Shown: positions 17,333 through 27,033, counted from the stretch's first letter. The stretch is DNA of 64,000 nucleotides from Acinetobacter ursingii DSM 16037 = CIP 107286 (GCF_000368825.1 NZ_KB849719.1:201803-265802), one strand, 5' to 3'. The notes: generated from the sequence alone by a model not told the origin. Numbers and translations are program-made.

Positions 17333-18241
17333 TTATTCTGCAACTTCAACCGTTAAACCATAGGTATAAATATCGCTGGCTGGTTTTTTAGTGGCATCAG
17401 GGTTTGCTTCTGGATAAGCGGTCGTAATCAGGTAAATTCCTGTTTTTTCAAACTTGATTTCAACTTCACCTTTGTTATTGGTTTTCGTATGTGGCTGTTC
17501 ACGTTGGGCGTTTAAATCATAACTATCGGCACCTTTAAATACATCGATTTCAAGGTTGGGAATAGGCTTACCATCAAACAATACTTGAGCTTTTAAAGCC
17601 TCACCTGCATAAAGTTCACCCGGATGGCTAAGAAGTTTGACTTCAAAGCCTTTGTTACTCACGGCTGGAATGGCAGACGGTTTACCTTTGGTCACAAAAC
17701 TTTCAGCAATCAAATGATTGGTCACTTCGATCACTTGTGCATTTTTGGGGAGTTGATCTTCACTCACAAATCGTGGCGGTTGGTTATTGGCAGGAGCGGC
17801 AGGGCGTTGTTCAGTTTTTGCAGTCTCAGCAGGTTTATTCGCCTGATTTGGATTTTGCATTGGCATACGGTTGGCACGAACACGTAACCAACGACCATCG
17901 ACTAATGCATACTTGCTTGGATTGCCTGTCGCGTTTTGGGTGCGAATACGATAGGTTCCATCTTCATTCAGATCAAACTCTGCGACATTAAATTTTTTCA
18001 AGGCAGCAGCAGCATCAAGATTTTTTTGTTGTCCTGATGGCGTGCTAATCACATAATTGGTTTTAAAATTAAAACTAGGAACAAAGAATTTTTCAAGCGT
18101 AATTGAACTTTGAAAGCTCACTGAATTTGCTGAAGACGTATCAAATACATCGGGTAAAATATAAGGACTCGCGGTATGAGCCGATGCTAAAACAGGCAAT
18201 GCCGATGTTAAAATCAACGCTTTGAGCCAAGAAGTACGCAT
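17333..18241 (-). CDS. DUF4198 periplasmic protein
   Basis: This secreted protein of about 302 aa has a clear Sec signal (MRTSWLKALILTSALPVLASAHT, cut probably after ALA-SA). I chose the ATG at 18241 rather than the upstream in-frame start because it begins this signal peptide directly. DUF4198 proteins (once annotated as nickel/cobalt-uptake or GH25-like) are periplasmic Ig-like proteins. Here a proline/glutamine-rich linker (about residues 125-160) separates two beta-rich halves; the second ends with a KTNNKGEVEIKFEKTGIYLI segment typical of Ig-like domains. It is divergent from the ApbE gene across a Fur box, so it is probably iron-repressed. A role in metal or flavin-dependent iron handling is inferred from context. 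Confidence 0.85.
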   Translation of the reverse strand: MRTSWLKALILTSALPVLASAHTASPYILPDVFDTSSANSVSFQSSITLEKFFVPSFNFKTNYVISTPSGQQKNLDAAAALKKFNVAEFDLNEDGTYRIRTQNATGNPSKYALVDGRWLRVRANRMPMQNPNQANKPAETAKTEQRPAAPANNQPPRFVSEDQLPKNAQVIEVTNHLIAESFVTKGKPSAIPAVSNKGFEVKLLSHPGELYAGEALKAQVLFDGKPIPNLEIDVFKGADSYDLNAQREQPHTKTNNKGEVEIKFEKTGIYLITTAYPEANPDATKKPASDIYTYGLTVEVAE

Positions 18242-18300
18242 ATAAAAATCTCTCTGAAAAATAACGTAACGCAATAAAACATTTTCCTAACAATTTACTT

Positions 18301-18319
18301 GATAATAAATATCATTTTC
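18301..18319. promoter_or_regulatory. Fur box between DUF4198 and apbE genes
   Basis: GATAATAAATATCATTTTC matches the 19-bp Fur consensus (GATAATGATAATCATTATC) at 15 of 19 positions. It lies about 60 bp upstream of the leftward gene and 36-54 bp upstream of the rightward gene, well placed to repress both when iron is sufficient. Confidence 0.75.
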
Positions 18320-18354
18320 AATATTATTTTTGCAGAAAATTCTGGAGAATGAGC

Positions 18355-19923
18355 ATGCCGCATCCTGCTTTGAAAAATGTTCTTAAACAATCCTCATCTG
18401 TGTTTCGTTTAAAACCCATCGTCATTGCGATTTCGCTTATTTCTCCACTGACGACCATCGATGCATTTGCTGCAACTTCGCTATCATCAGATTCTACGTC
18501 TGAATTAAACCTTAACTCACATCGTTTTCACCAAGATCATGTTTTGGGAACCTCTTTAGATGTAGTGATGATGGGGGTTAATGCTCATCAGGCAGACCAA
18601 GCATTTCAAGCAATTCAACAGGAAATTGCCCGCTTAGATCAGATTCTTTCGACTTGGCGAACAGATAGTGAAATTAGTGCGTTGAACCATCAAAAAGACG
18701 CACAGGTTTCAAATGAATTATTTGAAGTAATTGCGGCATGTGAAGATTGGCGCAGTAAAAGTTGCGGCGCGTTTGATGCACGTTTGGGGCAGTTGATTGG
18801 CCTATGGGAAAAAAATAACGGTGTACATCAATTAGATGAAAATACCCGTCAGCAAGTTATTCAGCAGATACAACAACAATCGATTCATCTGGATGCAAAG
18901 CAAAATCGAATTCAACTTGATAAATCGCTCAAGATTGCGCCTGATGCTTATGCCAAAGGTTATATTATTGATCTTGCTTTAGTCGCGGCGCGTCAAGCGG
19001 TGCCTTCTCTACAAGGTGTGATGATTGATATTGGTGGCGATTTACGGGTTTGGGGGCAAGCGCCACAAAAATCTGGCTGGAAAGTCGGTGTCCAAAGCGC
19101 ACAGGCCAAATATGACAATGCCTTACCTGAACAGATTTTAAACTTAAATAATCAAGCGATTGCGTTTAGTGGTAAAGGTTATCGTGATTTGGCAGGACAA
19201 AGCCATTTAATTGATCCAAAAACAGGATTGCCACTGCAACAGGTCGAACAATGCGTGGTAGTGGGTCATTGTGCAGCCGATGCTGATGCTTTAGCAACGG
19301 CACTTGCTGCGATGCCTCCAGAAGAGGGAATGGCCCTCATAGAGTCCTTAATCGGATATGAAGCTAAAATCAGCATGAGCAATGGCGATGGCTATCAGAC
19401 GACGGGATGGGGGCAAATGGTGGAGGCACGTCCACAGGCTGACCTATTAAATGTTGCTGTCGGTGCATCATCGTCATGGCCAGCAGGCTATCAGGCTATT
19501 CTTGAACTGGTGATTCCTAAAATTGCAGTTGAAAACTACCGTATTCCTTATGTTTCCGTTTGGGTGACAGACAGCAATAAAAAACTGGTGAAAACACTGG
19601 CAGTTTGGGGCAAAGACGAAAAATGGATCAATTCGAACTATGTCTGGTGGCGTCGTTATGGTCGTCAAATGCCAAATCTGGATGCCGTCGCCAAACCATC
19701 ACGTCAACCGGGTCAGTATAAATTGGCTTGGGATGGTAAGGATGATGCAGGTAAAGCCGTTGCCGCAGGTCAATATATTGTGCATGTCGAAACTTCGCGA
19801 GAGCATGGCGAGCATTCTTATCAGACTTTTGATTTGGATGTAAAAGCCAAAATATCCAGTCAAAATCTCCCAGCGCAAAAAGAAATTGGCGCATTAAAAC
19901 TGAATTTCCAGAAAGTGAATTAA
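18355..19923 (+). CDS. apbE: FAD:protein FMN transferase (ApbE) fused to DUF2271
   Basis: This is an exported ApbE-type flavin transferase, which hydrolyses FAD and attaches FMN to a Ser/Thr of a partner protein. After a signal/anchor segment (residues about 20-40) the ApbE domain spans about 55-350 with motifs DAYAKGYIIDL, IDIGGDLRVWG, HLIDPKTGLP and the Mg-binding ADALATALAAM. From about residue 370 to the end is a DUF2271 domain with an FlgD-like Ig segment (YKLAWDGKDDAGKAVAAGQYIVHVE). A single polypeptide carrying both is unusual, since they are commonly adjacent genes. The start at 18355 has GGAG 7 nt upstream; an ATG 6 bp earlier is too close. It heads a three-gene cluster with the PepSY and reductase genes. 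Confidence 0.88.
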   Translation: MPHPALKNVLKQSSSVFRLKPIVIAISLISPLTTIDAFAATSLSSDSTSELNLNSHRFHQDHVLGTSLDVVMMGVNAHQADQAFQAIQQEIARLDQILSTWRTDSEISALNHQKDAQVSNELFEVIAACEDWRSKSCGAFDARLGQLIGLWEKNNGVHQLDENTRQQVIQQIQQQSIHLDAKQNRIQLDKSLKIAPDAYAKGYIIDLALVAARQAVPSLQGVMIDIGGDLRVWGQAPQKSGWKVGVQSAQAKYDNALPEQILNLNNQAIAFSGKGYRDLAGQSHLIDPKTGLPLQQVEQCVVVGHCAADADALATALAAMPPEEGMALIESLIGYEAKISMSNGDGYQTTGWGQMVEARPQADLLNVAVGASSSWPAGYQAILELVIPKIAVENYRIPYVSVWVTDSNKKLVKTLAVWGKDEKWINSNYVWWRRYGRQMPNLDAVAKPSRQPGQYKLAWDGKDDAGKAVAAGQYIVHVETSREHGEHSYQTFDLDVKAKISSQNLPAQKEIGALKLNFQKVN

Positions 19924-19953
19924 TCGTTAAAAATATAGACTGGGATTTTATTC

Positions 19954-20544
19954 GTGTACCAACGCCGTGATTTTTACCGCCATGCACGTTATGTGCATGG
20001 CTGGCTTTCTGCTTTTGCCTTTCTGGTTTTAATCTTTTTTGCTCTCACGGGTTTATTTTTAAATAATCCAGACTGGTTTAAATCTTCTGCCCAAGAGCAA
20101 ACTCATCAAATATCCATTCCTCACGAGATGTTGGAAAAAATTCAGCATCAGGAAAATCCCAGTATGGCGTTATTGGATTACATTCGTCAAAAGCAAAGTA
20201 TTGTGGGACGTTATCGCAGCAGTGAAGTGTTAGATGATGAAGTGATGATCCGATTGGAAAGTCCCGCAGGAACAACCGATATTTCTGTACTTCTGGATAC
20301 AGGCGATGCTGAAATTACCCAAAAATCAGCCACCTTGGTATCGGTGCTGAATGATTTGCATCGTGGTAAAAATGTAGGAACTTCATGGCATTGGCTAATC
20401 GATATCAGCGCGATTCTCATTTTATTGCTTTCATTGGCGGGCTATATTTTATTTCTAAGTATAAAAACTCGTTTGGTGGCACATCTGCTGCTGACCGCAG
20501 CCAGTCTGGTGGTCTTGATACTCTTGGTTTGGTGTGCAATATGA
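19954..20544 (+). CDS. PepSY-associated transmembrane protein
   Basis: This 196-aa inner-membrane protein starts with a PepSY_TM-type helix (HARYVHGWLSAFAFLVLIFFALTGLFL, about residues 10-38). A periplasmic domain (about 40-145) follows, then a paired C-terminal helix region (WHWLIDISAILILLLSLAGYILF and a final hydrophobic helix to residue 195). The His residues in the helices (RHARYVHGW, DLHRGKNVGTSWHW) are the kind that bind haem or quinone in related ferric reductase-like proteins. It starts at GTG, 30 bp after the ApbE-DUF2271 gene. It probably passes electrons from the cytoplasmic reductase encoded next to periplasmic acceptors; this is inference from its neighbours. Confidence 0.82.
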   Translation: MYQRRDFYRHARYVHGWLSAFAFLVLIFFALTGLFLNNPDWFKSSAQEQTHQISIPHEMLEKIQHQENPSMALLDYIRQKQSIVGRYRSSEVLDDEVMIRLESPAGTTDISVLLDTGDAEITQKSATLVSVLNDLHRGKNVGTSWHWLIDISAILILLLSLAGYILFLSIKTRLVAHLLLTAASLVVLILLVWCAI

Positions 20545-20554
20545 GGACATTTTG

Positions 20555-22042
20555 ATGACCTCTGCGATCATTTGCATTCTGGTTGTACTTTCAGTTTTAT
20601 TATTTGTGCATCTTTGCGTGATTGTGATTTTATTATTCAATCAGCGTCGATCTTCTGCACAGGCAAATGTCAGTCATGACGGATATCTGGTGGTTTATGC
20701 CAGTCAGTCTGGTCATGTAGAACATTATGCCAAACAATTTTCCCATCAATTGCAGCAATCGGGACAGCTCAGTGCCGTTCTCGATCTGCAATATTTGTCG
20801 ATCTCCGAATTAACCGCCGCCAAGAAAATCTTATGGTGCGTTAGTACTTATGGTGACGGTGATGCGCCCGATACTGCGCGAGCGATTGCCAAAAAAATGT
20901 TAGTGCAATCACTGGATTTATCTGCACAGCAATACGCAGTTCTGGCCTTTGGTGATCGTCGTTATGCGCAGTTTTGTGCATTCGGGCAGCATTTGGATCA
21001 ATGGTTGAAGACTCAACAGGCACAACCACTTTTTGAAATGATTTGTGTCAATGCGCTGAATCTGCGTGATTTGGAGCAATGGCAGGCTCAAATTGAACAA
21101 TTGATTGAGATTAAACTGGATGTACAAGCTGAACATCAGACATGGCAGCAATTTCAATTACAACAACGGAAATGTTTAAATACAGGCAGTTCAGGATTGC
21201 CGATTTTTCAGTTGCAACTGCATGCTCTTGAAACAATGCATTGGCAATCGGGTGATATTTTCGAAGTTCAATGTGGCAATGCTGAAATTGAGATTCAGTC
21301 GTTTCTAAAAGCACACGCCATTGCAGATGACATTCTTCATCAGCCTGAGTTGAAACAACAATTACGCCACAATAATCTCAGACATATTCCGCTACGTTTG
21401 GTTGATGAAGCGGTGGAAGCTTGGGTGCAGCGTTTCGATCCATTGCCGAGCCGTGATTATTCGATTGCCAGTATTCCAGAGCAGGGTTATGTGGAATTGG
21501 TGATTCGCCAGCAACAGACCGAACATGGGCTGGGTTTAGGCTCAGGTTGGCTCACGGCTGCTTTGGCGATGGGCGAGAACATTTCAGCAAAGATCCGTTC
21601 AAATCCATCCTTTCATCTGGTTCAACAACAGCAAGCACTGATCCTGATTGGTAATGGAACGGGAATCGCAGGGCTGATGTCGCATTTACATCAACGTGAA
21701 CACTGGCAACAACAACGCAACTGGTTGATTTTTGGTGAGCGGCAGCAACAATATGATCATCTTTATGCAGAGCAGTTACAACACTGGCAGCAGCGTGGTT
21801 TTTTAACAGATCTTGACTATGCTTTTTCACGCGATCAACAACAAAAAATCTATGTGCAGGATCGACTGTTACAAAAAGCAGATCAGCTCAGACAATGGAT
21901 TGCAGATGGTGCTGCCATTTATGTCTGCGGTAGCTTAAGTGGCATGGCGCAACAGGTTGAACAGGTGTTGATTCAGATTTTAGGTGAAACCCAATTAGAA
22001 CAACTTCGTGAACAGCATCGTTATCAACGTGATGTGTATTAA
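20555..22042 (+). CDS. Membrane-anchored flavodoxin/NADPH reductase (sulfite-reductase-flavoprotein-like)
   Basis: This 495-aa diflavin reductase has one N-terminal membrane helix (TSAIICILVVLSVLLFVHLC), a flavodoxin-like FMN domain (about residues 45-180; YLVVYASQSGHVEHYAKQF, WCVSTYGDGDAPDTA) and an FAD/NADPH ferredoxin-reductase domain (DYSIASIPEQ for FAD; LILIGNGTGIAGLMSHL and IYVCGSLSGMAQQV for NADPH). The ATG at 20555 follows GAGGA at a good distance; an earlier ATG 21 bp upstream lacks an RBS. It overlaps or closely follows the PepSY gene, so the two are probably one unit: NADPH electrons would enter here and cross via the PepSY protein. Confidence 0.88.
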   Translation: MTSAIICILVVLSVLLFVHLCVIVILLFNQRRSSAQANVSHDGYLVVYASQSGHVEHYAKQFSHQLQQSGQLSAVLDLQYLSISELTAAKKILWCVSTYGDGDAPDTARAIAKKMLVQSLDLSAQQYAVLAFGDRRYAQFCAFGQHLDQWLKTQQAQPLFEMICVNALNLRDLEQWQAQIEQLIEIKLDVQAEHQTWQQFQLQQRKCLNTGSSGLPIFQLQLHALETMHWQSGDIFEVQCGNAEIEIQSFLKAHAIADDILHQPELKQQLRHNNLRHIPLRLVDEAVEAWVQRFDPLPSRDYSIASIPEQGYVELVIRQQQTEHGLGLGSGWLTAALAMGENISAKIRSNPSFHLVQQQQALILIGNGTGIAGLMSHLHQREHWQQQRNWLIFGERQQQYDHLYAEQLQHWQQRGFLTDLDYAFSRDQQQKIYVQDRLLQKADQLRQWIADGAAIYVCGSLSGMAQQVEQVLIQILGETQLEQLREQHRYQRDVY

Positions 22043-22108
22043 TATCAATAATTATAGGCTATCAATCATTAAAGCACATAAAAAGTCGTTAAAATTTAAG
22101 CCATAAAA

Positions 22109-22135
22109 AAGCCTTCTTGCAATCGAAGAAGGCTT
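22109..22135. terminator. Bidirectional terminator between reductase and TonB receptor genes
   Basis: AAGCCTTCTT and AAGAAGGCTT form a 10-bp stem with a 7-nt loop between two convergent genes. An A-run precedes the stem, giving a U-run for the leftward transcript; the rightward transcript lacks a clear one. Confidence 0.75.
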
Positions 22136-22175
22136 GAATGTGGGATAAAAAAACAGTTGATTCGGGTGTCTAATC

Positions 22176-24269
22176 TTAAAATTTCTTCTCGATCGTCAAC
22201 AGAATATTGGGAATCGATTCATTGATTCGAGCTTGATATAAGCTGCCATCAGATTGATTACGCAAATATTCCTTATAATCTGTACCGAGAATATTTCTTA
22301 AACTCAAAGTTGCACCCCAGTTATGACTAAAGTTTTTGGTGGTGCTTAGATCAACCGTGACTCGCTGATTGGTGGTACGGTCATAAGGTTGATTATCCAG
22401 TGCGCGTGTGAATTTGGGGGTATAGCTGATATTTACGCTGTTCGACAGTTTCCATGGTTTATAGCTATATGACAAGCCAGAACTGGCAGTATAAGGTGCA
22501 ACATCACTGGCCAAACGTTCATTGCCATTTGTATCTTCAATACTGACATGAATAGTTGAAACCTGTCCTGTCAGCATGAGGCTATGTCCTGCTCCAGTTT
22601 CTTTAATCGCATAGCGCCCAGTCAGTTCAGCGCCGTAGGCAGTCGCTTTGTCCTGATTGATTGGACGTTGCACATAGCGCGAACCTTCAAGCTGAATCAC
22701 ATTTTCAATATAGTCTTTAATTTCACGATTAAATGCTGTCAAATTAAAACCACCCGCAGGCGTGTTGTAGCCGAGTGTCGATTCAATCGCAGTAATTTGT
22801 TCAGGTTTTAGGTCTGGATTACCGCCTCGATCTGGATTATTCAAACTTCCTGCATCGCTATCGGTCGAGATAGTCACAGTTGGTGCTAAACGGCTGGCAT
22901 TGGGCGCCTGAAATGCTTTGCTTAAGTTGGTTTGTAGTGACCAGTGGTCATCAAAATCATAACGATGCGCCAAAACTGGACTTGCATGTTGATCACTATA
23001 ATCGACGAGACCACTGCGATTAATCCATTCTTGTCGTACACCTAATGTGACGGTTTGTTGATCGGTAAAACGCCAGCTTCCCTCGCCATAAAGTGCATAA
23101 CGTTCTTCATCTAGCGTCTCGGCAACATTACTTTCCAGTTCATTTTTGCGGGCTTCAAAACCAAATTTGATTTGTTTATTTGGATCTAGCTTTCTGACCC
23201 CATCGTAACCAATGGCGTATTCGTTCACTGTTTCATCGGTATAAATATCACCCTGATGAGTACCTGTCAGTTCAGTTTCATTTTGATGTTCACCTGTAAT
23301 ACGAACTTTATCCGAGCCATCGTCCGTTTTTCTTTCATAGCGCGTATTTAAACGAATACTATCATTTTGATCTTTTTGAATTTGATCCTGACGTGTTCCA
23401 TCACTTTTAGTATTTCGATAAAACAGATCGGCCACCAACTTTTGAGTGTCATCAATCGCATATTCCAAACGTGGAGAAAACATTTGCATGGTGCGATCGG
23501 TGGTTCTTTGCTGTTGACGTTCGCCATTATTATCAATGGTTTTGGTTACTGAAGTCGTATCTTGCCACATTTGATTGGCAGAAAGACTATAGCTCCATTG
23601 GTTATCGCGACCATCGGTTTGTACGCTGACTTGCTTGCGAACTTCTTCTTGCGGACTGGATTTGGCGATGCCATAGCCGACACGTACATTGCCATTGATT
23701 AAGGTATTTAATGGTTCTTTTAAAATAATATTAATGACCGCAGAAGAGGCCACAGAAGCTTGAGCAACACTCGGTTGTTTCACCACTTCAATACGCTCAA
23801 TCATATCAGTCGTGATGGTATCAATGACAGACATGCCACCACGAGGCCCGCCCTGAACAGGTTCTCCATTGATCAGAAAGGTAGGGCCTGCGCCACCACG
23901 AAAACGCATACCTGATGCTGGATTGTTCCCACGTGGCCCTTGACCAGGCGCAGGCATTTGAAAACCAGCGGCGCGACGTAATGCATCACTGACGGATTGG
24001 TCGCCATATTGCAGCATTTCTTCGCGGGTAATGATGGTTTTAGGAATTGCACTGATATCATTATCTTTGCTGTTTGGTTCCGACGCCGCTTTAAGAGTTA
24101 TGGTTTTTAGGGTTTGGGTCGGCGGTATTGCAGGACTGGATTCAGATGGAGCAGTTGCACTATTGCTTGCTGCTGAGGGTTCTGTATCCGCTCCCCATGA
24201 ATATGAACAAATCGAAAGTAAAGCAAAACTAAGCGGTGAAATCTTCCAGAAAACATGAGCTTGTTTCAT
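22176..24269 (-). CDS. TonB-dependent outer-membrane receptor
   Basis: The ATG at 24269 (697 aa; GGAATAAG upstream) begins a signal peptide MKQAHVFWKISPLSFALLS. A low-complexity Ser/Ala/Pro linker follows, then a plug domain (about residues 80-190; TIITREEMLQYGDQSVSDALRRAAGF, INGEPVQGGPRGG, IERIEVVKQP) and a 22-strand type barrel ending in an aromatic residue (LLTIEKKF), the OMP assembly signal. It converges on the flavin-reductase operon, which suggests it brings the iron complex that the operon handles. The ligand is unknown; the plug resembles catecholate/ferric-siderophore receptors but I cannot name a subfamily. Confidence 0.9.
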   Translation of the reverse strand: MKQAHVFWKISPLSFALLSICSYSWGADTEPSAASNSATAPSESSPAIPPTQTLKTITLKAASEPNSKDNDISAIPKTIITREEMLQYGDQSVSDALRRAAGFQMPAPGQGPRGNNPASGMRFRGGAGPTFLINGEPVQGGPRGGMSVIDTITTDMIERIEVVKQPSVAQASVASSAVINIILKEPLNTLINGNVRVGYGIAKSSPQEEVRKQVSVQTDGRDNQWSYSLSANQMWQDTTSVTKTIDNNGERQQQRTTDRTMQMFSPRLEYAIDDTQKLVADLFYRNTKSDGTRQDQIQKDQNDSIRLNTRYERKTDDGSDKVRITGEHQNETELTGTHQGDIYTDETVNEYAIGYDGVRKLDPNKQIKFGFEARKNELESNVAETLDEERYALYGEGSWRFTDQQTVTLGVRQEWINRSGLVDYSDQHASPVLAHRYDFDDHWSLQTNLSKAFQAPNASRLAPTVTISTDSDAGSLNNPDRGGNPDLKPEQITAIESTLGYNTPAGGFNLTAFNREIKDYIENVIQLEGSRYVQRPINQDKATAYGAELTGRYAIKETGAGHSLMLTGQVSTIHVSIEDTNGNERLASDVAPYTASSGLSYSYKPWKLSNSVNISYTPKFTRALDNQPYDRTTNQRVTVDLSTTKNFSHNWGATLSLRNILGTDYKEYLRNQSDGSLYQARINESIPNILLTIEKKF

Positions 24270-24990
24270 GATTCTTATTCCGTTTGGAGTTAATTTTTGC
24301 GCAGCATAGCTCACAATTGTGGAGGAATTTTAAAGAAAAATAACAATCTAGGCTTAAATGTAAAATTTATTTATTATTTTTTAGTTGGTTGATAAAAATA
24401 TCTAAAAAGTGATAAAAATTAAGATTTTCATAATATAAGTCATCAATAATTGTAGTTTATTGCCTCAAAAAGTTACTTCAAAAAAAGTAATCATCATTGG
24501 TTTTTTATCCGCACCTTATCAGAACGAATCCATCGCAAATCTATATTGTTTAGAAAAACTGGAAAATTTAAAAAATTTGATAAGATGCTATGCACATTGC
24601 TTAAAATAATATGGAGACGATAAGCTCTCAACATATTGAATTCTTGATCCTTTGGAGCATTGCTCTAAGCGACATGTATTTTCTATTTTTCTTGTGAAAA
24701 TCATGATGTGGTTTCGCGTGGCTCAATGGTCTGTTCGACCCATTTTTATGAGATTGAGTCACCTTATTAAAAGTTGGTTTTTTAATGTGAGTAACAAACA
24801 CCAATAGTTTGAATATCCGTTCTAAATTTTCTCTGGAAGAATTGAAAAAAAGAATCCTTAATGGCGTGATGGGGAGAAATCCAATCTGAAGTACGGCTTA
24901 TCGAGGTAGCAAAGTGCTAATCTTCAATAAGAACTAAACAGGATAAATTTACGCCAAGAATTGTCTGATGACACCAAAATCCTAATCTGT
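24270..24990. other. Long intergenic region, no gene seen
   Basis: This AT-rich stretch holds the promoter region of the TonB receptor at its left edge. A 34-codon open frame (begins near 24700, MMWFRVAQWSVRP) is too short and unsupported to call. No clear RNA gene, terminator or perfect Fur box is seen in it. Confidence 0.5.
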
Positions 24991-26346
24991 TTATAGGTTG
25001 AAATACAGCTTTATTTTTAAACCATTTAATACTTCTGAGCGATCTAGCTGGATGTGGGCCTGAATCGATTCTAATGCAGATTTTACGATGGATAAGCCAA
25101 GTCCACTGCCGACAATCTGAGATTGTGTTTCCATCAGTCTAACAAAACGCTGCATGACATGATCATATTGTTCTGGTGCGATACCACGACCACTATCATG
25201 AATTTCGACCAAAATACCATCAGATTGTTCAAATAATTTAATGAGAATTTGACCATGTTCAGGACTATATTTAATCGCGTTATCAATCAGATTGAGGAAA
25301 ATACTTTCCAATGCACTAAGCGTGGCTTGGACTTCTATTTTTTCATTAAAATCATCGATATTGACCTGTACATCAATGTCTTTTTTACGAGCATTGGCAA
25401 GCAATTGACCTGTACATTGGCGTATGATTTCAAGTAAATTCAAAGGATACAATGCTTCGCTCGAAAGAGCTTCCTGATGCGCCAGCGTCATGAGTTGATG
25501 CACCAGATGTGACATTCTTTTTAAATTTTGTTCCAGATCATCAATATTTTCCTGATAAAAAGGATTGTCTTTTGGTGTTTTAATCAGCAAGGCCGTTTGT
25601 AAACTTAAGGCAGTCAGTGGTGTTCTGAGTTCATGTGCTGCATTGGCGATAAATTTTTGCTGTTGTTGTTGGGCATCTTCAATTCTTTTAAATAAATAAT
25701 TGAGTTCATCAATGGCAGGAGTAATCTCAACAGGCAAGTTCTTAACTTGCACCTCAGATAAATCATTATAATCTCGCTGCGAAAAGGTAGTCTTTAACTC
25801 GGCAAGGGGTCTTAAATGATATCGAATCAGAAAGTAAACGCCTAAAATTGCAAAAGGCATAAAAATAAAATAGGGGATCAGCATATTGGATGCCAATTCA
25901 CGGGCTAAATTTTTTCGTACAAAAACCAACTGGCTAATCTGAATCTGCTTATCGGCAAGTGGCAAAACATAAGCTACAATTTGACCGCGATGGCTATTCT
26001 TTCTAATAAATTGGGCATGATCCAAATGACCGACCAGATAGTTATGATTTTTAATTAAAACAGGAAGTTGATCAAGGTCAACAATATCAATAAAAACATC
26101 TCTTTCGCCATAGCGACGGTGAGGATCATAGCTCGAAAGTCGAGGTGGAATATTGACGCTGGCAAGAAATTCCGCCATTTCCTCCATTTGTTTATCAATC
26201 ACCTCCTGTGATTCTTCCAGCGCAATTCGATACGCAGAAACTGCAATCAAAACCAGTAAAATAATACTTAAAACAGAAATACTCCAAGTCATTCGAGAGC
26301 TTAGAGGTTGTTTATGATAGAAATGCAGCAGTTTGCTAAAAATCAT
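24991..26346 (-). CDS. Two-component sensor histidine kinase
   Basis: This 451-aa membrane kinase has TM1 (about residues 18-40), a periplasmic sensor of about 120 residues, TM2 (about 160-180), a HAMP-like linker, the H-box FIANAAHELRTPLTAL, N-box NLIDNAIKYSPEHG, and G-boxes HDSGRGIAP and GSGLGLSIVKSAL. The short periplasmic domain and overall layout match the QseC/PmrB/PirS class. It lies 12 bp after its response regulator, and the pair follows piuA-piuC on the same strand. In Pseudomonas the PirRS/PfeRS systems next to siderophore receptors sense ferri-siderophore; a similar role here is inferred from position. The signal is not known. Confidence 0.92.
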   Translation of the reverse strand: MIFSKLLHFYHKQPLSSRMTWSISVLSIILLVLIAVSAYRIALEESQEVIDKQMEEMAEFLASVNIPPRLSSYDPHRRYGERDVFIDIVDLDQLPVLIKNHNYLVGHLDHAQFIRKNSHRGQIVAYVLPLADKQIQISQLVFVRKNLARELASNMLIPYFIFMPFAILGVYFLIRYHLRPLAELKTTFSQRDYNDLSEVQVKNLPVEITPAIDELNYLFKRIEDAQQQQQKFIANAAHELRTPLTALSLQTALLIKTPKDNPFYQENIDDLEQNLKRMSHLVHQLMTLAHQEALSSEALYPLNLLEIIRQCTGQLLANARKKDIDVQVNIDDFNEKIEVQATLSALESIFLNLIDNAIKYSPEHGQILIKLFEQSDGILVEIHDSGRGIAPEQYDHVMQRFVRLMETQSQIVGSGLGLSIVKSALESIQAHIQLDRSEVLNGLKIKLYFNL

Positions 26347-26358
26347 CTTTCTCCTGTT

Positions 26359-27033
26359 TTATCGAGTTTCAATACAATATCCTAATCCTCGGACTGTACG
26401 AATCAAATCTTTACCCAACTTCTGCCGTAGTTTATGGATATGGACTTCAATGGTATTACTATTCAGTTCTACATCCCAGTCATAAAGTTTTTGCTCAAGT
26501 GTCTGACGAGAAAAGATCTGATTAGGATACATCATGAGAGGCTCGAGAACTGCCCATTCTTTGGCAGAAAGCTCAACAATATGACCTTGTTTTAATACTT
26601 TACGCGTGTTGGGAAACATTTGAGTATCTCCGACTTCAAAGCAGATTTCCTCAATCGTCGAAAATTTACCTCTACGCAGAACTGATTCAATCCTGGCGAC
26701 CAACTCATCAAAATCGTAAGGTTTTACAATATAATCATCTGCACCGAGTCTAAGCCCTTGAATTTTATCTCGGCTTTGATCTCGTGCACTGATAATAATG
26801 ACCCCTAATTGTTTTAAATCAGATTTTTGACGAATATGTTTAAGAACTTCCAAACCTTCTAATTCAGGTAGACCTAGATCAAGTAAAACCAGATGATAAA
26901 CATGATTAAAAAGTAAATCTAAAGCTTCGAGTCCTGTCTTGGCCCAATCGACATTAAATTTTTCATGTTTTAGTAATCGGAAAGTTGATTTACCAATCAT
27001 GCGGTCATCTTCGATATAGAGTATTTTTATCAT
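26359..27033 (-). CDS. OmpR-family response regulator
   Basis: This 224-aa protein has a receiver domain (acidic pair EDD near residue 9, phospho-acceptor Asp in LVLLDLGLPELEG, Lys in VKPYDFDEL) and a C-terminal OmpR/PhoB winged helix (about residues 130-222; ELSAKEWAVLEPLMMYPNQI, NTIEVHIHKLRQKL, TVRGLGYCIE). It is the partner of the adjacent kinase. Downstream of piuC with a 71-bp gap, it may share the piuA-piuC transcript despite the hairpin between piuA and piuC, and may in turn regulate piuA. Confidence 0.95.
   Translation of the reverse strand: MIKILYIEDDRMIGKSTFRLLKHEKFNVDWAKTGLEALDLLFNHVYHLVLLDLGLPELEGLEVLKHIRQKSDLKQLGVIIISARDQSRDKIQGLRLGADDYIVKPYDFDELVARIESVLRRGKFSTIEEICFEVGDTQMFPNTRKVLKQGHIVELSAKEWAVLEPLMMYPNQIFSRQTLEQKLYDWDVELNSNTIEVHIHKLRQKLGKDLIRTVRGLGYCIETR

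Noticed and set aside
24690-24800. Small ORF beginning MMWFRVAQWSVRP
   Set aside because: It is only 34 codons, has no clear RBS and no family resemblance; not enough to call a gene.
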